Source: Geodermatophilaceae bacterium (lineage in GTDB: Bacteria > Actinomycetota > Actinomycetes > Mycobacteriales > Geodermatophilaceae). Taken from it: a DNA stretch of 7,737 nucleotides. Below, piece after piece: positions 4,784-7,737 of the stretch. A model generated the notes under the pieces. The model searched no databases, had not been told where the DNA came from, and saw only the letters and a list, made by a program, of their open reading frames with translations. How positions within the stretch are numbered: the stretch's first letter is position 1; each line of letters opens with the position of its first letter. Location of the stretch: assembly GCA_013812385.1 (NCBI GenBank), contig JACCTM010000012.1, forward strand, positions 1 to 7,737. Direction: 5' to 3'. The position numbers and the translations under genes are program-made.

Positions 4784-6553
4784 CTATCCGCGGACCGCGA
4801 CAGTGGCCAGGTCGTAGCCGGCATAGGCCCAGTGCACGACCGCGTTGTGCAGTCGCTCCCCGGCGAGCAGGACGGTCCGCTCCTCCACGACCGGTACGTA
4901 GGAGCCGCTGCCGGTCACCGTCTGGGCCACGGTCTCCCATGCGGCCAATGCGGAGCGGTCATTCGGTGCAGCATAAGCCGAATCGACCAGCTCGTTGATG
5001 GCCGGATCGTTCAGCTCAGCCACGTTCGTATTACCGGCCGCGGTGATCTCCCGGCCATCGACCAGCGGGCCGAGAAAAGACGCTGGATCGGGGAAGTCCG
5101 CGCTCCAGCGGGTCAGCAGGATGCCGTATCCATTGGCTGCCACCGTGGCCGGTGAGCCGATGTCGGAGGTGTAGAAGGTCGCCGGGTCCAGACCTTGGAC
5201 AGTCGCGTCGATGCCGACCGCCCGCAGGTTCACCCGGATCACGTCAGCGACGGCCAAGGCAGCTGCCTGGTTCGGGGCAGCGATGGTCGTGCTGAACCCG
5301 GCGGGGATACCGCAGGCCGACAGCTGACGACGTGCCTCACCCATGTCGCCGACCGGCGCGGTACTGGCCGCCGGCATGTTCCCGGCGACGATGCTGGGCC
5401 ACAATCCGCGGGTCGGCTGGGCCAGCGGCGCACCGCCGAGCGCTTGCTGGATGGCGGCCACATCGATCGCTGCGGCCACTGACAACCGGCAAGCTGGATT
5501 GTCGAAGGGCGCGACGGTCGCCGGCATCGCCAGCAGCTGCAGAGCACCAGTGGCGATCTGGTCTGTCCTGGCTGCGATGTCCGGATCCCCCAGTACGCGC
5601 TCGATCGACTCCGGTGCCACTCCCCCGCCGAGATCCAAGTCGGCCGAACCCCCGAGGATCAGTTGATCGCGCTCGACGGCGGCCAACCCGGTGTGCACCT
5701 CCACTCGATCGGGCCGAGCAGTACGTACGTCGTCGGTGGACGGGTCCCACACCGGGTTGCGCTCCAGCACGATCCCGGTGATCGGGTCGATCGAAGACAC
5801 CCGGTACGGACCGGAGGACAGTGGCGCCTGCCCGTAGTCCGCGCGGGTGTCGGCCTCTCTCGGTACCGGACTGGATGACGGCAGAGCCATCACGTGGTCG
5901 AAGGCGGCATAGGGGCGACTGAGCCGAAACACGATCGTAGAAGGATCAGGGGTCTCCACGCGGGCCAGGCTCGGAGCCGGATCACCTTCCTCCGCGACGA
6001 AGTAGGGACCGGGGTAGGGGGCTTCGGGATCATCGAGCAGCGACACGACGTACAGCGGTCCGCCGATGATGACCTCAGAGGCGAAGGACCGTTCGATCCC
6101 GTACTTGACGTCCTGGGCAGTGATCGGGCGCCCGTTCTCGAACGCCGTGCCCGGGCGCAGGGTGTAGGTCCAGGTCTGGTTGTTGTCCGATGCCACACCC
6201 AGGCCGGTGGCCAGATCCGGGACCAGCTCAGCTCCGGCGACACCGGCCGCGGAATCATAGGTGACCAACGTGCGGGTATAGAGCCGCATCAGGTTCCAGA
6301 CCCACGGCAGGTACGACCGGGCTGGATCGAGACTGTCGACGGCCGGCGCGACCGCCCGCAGGGTTCCGCCGCCCTGGATCGATGGGGCCCGGGTCCCATC
6401 CACCGCGGCGTCCTGGGTCGCCTCGGCGGTGTTGGCCGCCGCCTCGATCTCCGGGTCTCCAGGTGAGCAGGCGCTGAGCAGCAGGAGCGTCGACAACAGC
6501 GCCGCCAACCAACCGGTAACGACGCGCGAGGGCACTGCCCTCCTGGTGGTCAT
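4784..6553 (-). CDS. ABC transporter family-5 substrate-binding lipoprotein
   Basis: This 589-residue protein is a family-5 extracytoplasmic solute-binding protein (SBP_bac_5, peptide/oligopeptide/nickel class). A basic N-terminus and a hydrophobic stretch run into the lipobox LLSAC with C29 as the lipidation site. An Ala/acidic tether of about 30 residues follows. Family hallmarks are TLRAVAPAVDSLDPARSY (about 64-81), the long signature TWTYTLRPGTAFENGRPITA with QDVKYGIERSF (about 127-157), and LSSGPYRV (about 245-252). The ATG at 6553 has a good ribosome binding site. The gene lies 53 nt after tpiA and 92 nt before secG on the same strand, and is probably transcribed with tpiA. No permease or ATPase gene is visible, so it is an orphan here and its ligand cannot be read from sequence. 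It is somewhat longer than the usual 500-560 residues. Confidence 0.93.
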   Translation of the reverse strand: MTTRRAVPSRVVTGWLAALLSTLLLLSACSPGDPEIEAAANTAEATQDAAVDGTRAPSIQGGGTLRAVAPAVDSLDPARSYLPWVWNLMRLYTRTLVTYDSAAGVAGAELVPDLATGLGVASDNNQTWTYTLRPGTAFENGRPITAQDVKYGIERSFASEVIIGGPLYVVSLLDDPEAPYPGPYFVAEEGDPAPSLARVETPDPSTIVFRLSRPYAAFDHVMALPSSSPVPREADTRADYGQAPLSSGPYRVSSIDPITGIVLERNPVWDPSTDDVRTARPDRVEVHTGLAAVERDQLILGGSADLDLGGGVAPESIERVLGDPDIAARTDQIATGALQLLAMPATVAPFDNPACRLSVAAAIDVAAIQQALGGAPLAQPTRGLWPSIVAGNMPAASTAPVGDMGEARRQLSACGIPAGFSTTIAAPNQAAALAVADVIRVNLRAVGIDATVQGLDPATFYTSDIGSPATVAANGYGILLTRWSADFPDPASFLGPLVDGREITAAGNTNVAELNDPAINELVDSAYAAPNDRSALAAWETVAQTVTGSGSYVPVVEERTVLLAGERLHNAVVHWAYAGYDLATVAVRG

Positions 6554-6558
6554 ACCTG

Positions 6559-6564
6559 CCTTCC
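6559..6564 (-). promoter_or_regulatory. Ribosome binding site of the lipoprotein gene
   Basis: GGAAGG on the minus strand, 5 nt before the ATG at 6553. Its presence argues that this gene is initiated independently of tpiA, in contrast to the overlap-coupled genes nearby. Confidence 0.6.
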
Positions 6565-6566
6565 AT

Positions 6567-6592
6567 CGATCCGGGATCGCGTCGGGGATCGC
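6567..6592. repeat. Short palindrome and direct repeat between tpiA and the lipoprotein gene
   Basis: A 13-bp palindrome with a single central base lies at 6567-6579 (arms CGATCC and GGATCG). Overlapping it, GGGATCGC occurs twice, at 6573-6580 and 6585-6592. Both sit just upstream of the lipoprotein ribosome binding site, in the 53-nt gap after tpiA. They could form an operator, or be chance in a short GC-rich spacer. Confidence 0.25.
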
Positions 6593-6606
6593 CCGCCAGC
6601 GTCTGG

Positions 6607-7389
6607 TCAGTCAGCGGCGGCCCGGCAGATCGTGGCAAAGTCCTCGGCCTGCACGCTGGCTCCACCCACGAGCCCCCCGTCGACGTCCGGCTGGGCGAAG
6701 ATGCCCGCGGCGTTGTCCGCCTTGACCGAACCGCCGTAAAGGATACGCGTCGCAGCGGCCACCTCAGGTCCGTACGTCTGTTTCAGACGCGTCCGCAGTG
6801 CACCACAGACCTCCTGTGCGTCCTGCGGAGTGGCAACCTCACCGGTTCCGATTGCCCAGATCGGCTCGTACGCGACGACGAATTCGCCCAGTTCCCCGGC
6901 CACCAGCCCGGACAGAGCGGCGTCGAGCTGGGCCACACAGTGCGCGATCTGGTCTCCCGCCTGGCGGACCTGCAATCCCTCCCCCAGGCACAGGATCGGC
7001 AGCAGCCCGACCGCCCGGGCGGCCCGCAGCTTGGCGTTGACTAGTGCGTCGTCCTCGTGGTGATGTTCGCGGCGTTCTGAGTGGCCGACCAGCACATACC
7101 TGCACTTGAGCGCCGAGAGCATGTGCCCACTGATGTCACCGGTGTAGGCGCCGCCAGCGTGCGGTGACAGGTCCTGGGCGCCGTACCCAATCTCGATCTT
7201 GTCGCCATCCACCAGCGTCCGCACGCTGCGCAACGAGATGAACGGCGGAACAACGACGACCTCGACCCTCTCCAGCTGGACCTCTGTCAGGCTGAAGGAG
7301 ATCTTCTGCACCAGGGCAATGGCGTCGAGGTGGGTGAGGTTCATCTTCCAGTTGCCCGCCACCAACGGGCGCCGTGTGATCCGACTCAC
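6607..7389 (-). CDS. tpiA: Triosephosphate isomerase
   Basis: TpiA interconverts dihydroxyacetone phosphate and glyceraldehyde-3-phosphate in glycolysis and gluconeogenesis, in the cytoplasm. The 260-residue product has all expected catalytic positions: K15 in AGNWKMN, H103 in VLVGHSERR, and E175 in AYEPIWAIGTG. The phosphate-gripper loop follows E175, and ILYGGSV lies near the C-terminus. The stretch AQDLSPHAGGAYTGDISG is the actinobacterial form of the subunit-interface and substrate region. The length matches the family (about 250-260). The GTG at 7389 overlaps the pgk stop in a GTGA, and no separate ribosome binding site is evident, so translation is probably coupled to pgk. The stop is 53 nt before the lipoprotein start. 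Confidence 0.97.
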   Translation of the reverse strand: MSRITRRPLVAGNWKMNLTHLDAIALVQKISFSLTEVQLERVEVVVVPPFISLRSVRTLVDGDKIEIGYGAQDLSPHAGGAYTGDISGHMLSALKCRYVLVGHSERREHHHEDDALVNAKLRAARAVGLLPILCLGEGLQVRQAGDQIAHCVAQLDAALSGLVAGELGEFVVAYEPIWAIGTGEVATPQDAQEVCGALRTRLKQTYGPEVAAATRILYGGSVKADNAAGIFAQPDVDGGLVGGASVQAEDFATICRAAAD

Positions 7390-7737
7390 GGCGTGGCCGC
7401 TTGCCCGGCGTACTCGTCCAGGACGGCGAGACCGGGCAGCTGCTTGCCCTCGAGGTACTCCAGCGAAGCACCGCCCCCGGTACTGATGTGCGAATACGCC
7501 GACTCGTCCAGCCCCAGCTGGCGTACGGCGGCGGCCGAGTCCCCGCCCCCGACGACGGACAGCCCGTCCACGTCTGCCACCGCCTGCGCGATCCCACGGG
7601 TCCCGGCGGCGAAGGGGGCCAGCTCGAAGACACCCATCGGCCCGTTCCAGAAGACGGTCTGGGCCTGTCTCAGGTGCTCGGTAAAGGCCAGGACGGTGTG
7701 CGGACCGATGTCCAGCCCCTTGCGGTCTCCGGGGATC
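7386..7737 (-). CDS. pgk: Phosphoglycerate kinase, C-terminal part (5' end outside window)
   Basis: Pgk transfers phosphate from 1,3-bisphosphoglycerate to ADP in glycolysis. The last 116 residues are present, reading in from the right edge. They contain DIGPHTVLAF, the conserved VFWNGPMGVFE, the nucleotide-binding VVGGGDSAAAV, and STGGGASLEYLEGKQLPGL near the end. All are intact family motifs of the C-terminal ADP-binding domain. The N-terminal substrate domain and start codon lie outside the window. The stop overlaps the tpiA start by 4 nt, giving the normal pgk-tpiA operon order; gap would be expected further right. Confidence 0.96.
   Translation of the reverse strand, partial: IPGDRKGLDIGPHTVLAFTEHLRQAQTVFWNGPMGVFELAPFAAGTRGIAQAVADVDGLSVVGGGDSAAAVRQLGLDESAYSHISTGGGASLEYLEGKQLPGLAVLDEYAGQAATP

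Noticed and set aside
5894..6466. 190-codon plus-strand frame opposite the lipoprotein gene
   Set aside because: It is a reverse frame of a well-identified gene, with no ribosome binding site or domain.

Overview
The window comes from a high-GC Gram-positive bacterium of the phylum Actinomycetota. The evidence is the tal-zwf-opcA-pgl run, the pgk-tpiA-secG run converging on it, an RbpA-type RNA polymerase-binding protein, frequent GTG starts and strongly GC-biased third codon positions. The genus cannot be fixed from this sequence. The RbpA variant and its place next to secG resemble what I recall from Micromonospora- and Frankia-like actinomycetes, but that is from memory and not a search result.

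Layout: two gene blocks converge near position 3750. The plus-strand block (1-3744) is the oxidative pentose-phosphate operon: the 3' end of transaldolase (tal), glucose-6-phosphate dehydrogenase (zwf), its assembly/activator protein (opcA) and 6-phosphogluconolactonase (pgl). Genes are 4-16 nt apart or overlap by ATGA, so they are probably one transcript from a promoter left of the window.

The minus-strand block (7737 down to 3755) is, in transcription order: the 3' end of phosphoglycerate kinase (pgk), triosephosphate isomerase (tpiA, GTGA overlap), a family-5 ABC substrate-binding lipoprotein with no permease or ATPase in view, SecG, an RbpA paralogue with a CxxxH...CxxC metal-site pattern, and a 78-residue protein that looks like a lone SH3-like domain of the Rv0428c type. 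The blocks end 10 nt apart, with no visible room for a terminator between them.

Together the genes cover NADPH production from glucose-6-phosphate (Zwf, OpcA, Pgl), carbon return through transaldolase, and triose/phosphoglycerate metabolism (TpiA, Pgk), with protein export (SecG) and transcription (RbpA) genes attached. No noncoding stretch exceeds about 100 nt. I see no RNA genes, insertion sequences, CRISPR arrays or phage genes. Most of the window is conserved housekeeping DNA. The less ordinary items are the lipoprotein between tpiA and secG, the divergent RbpA, the free-standing SH3-like protein, and a possible leaderless promoter at secG. I did not find a convincing undescribed system.
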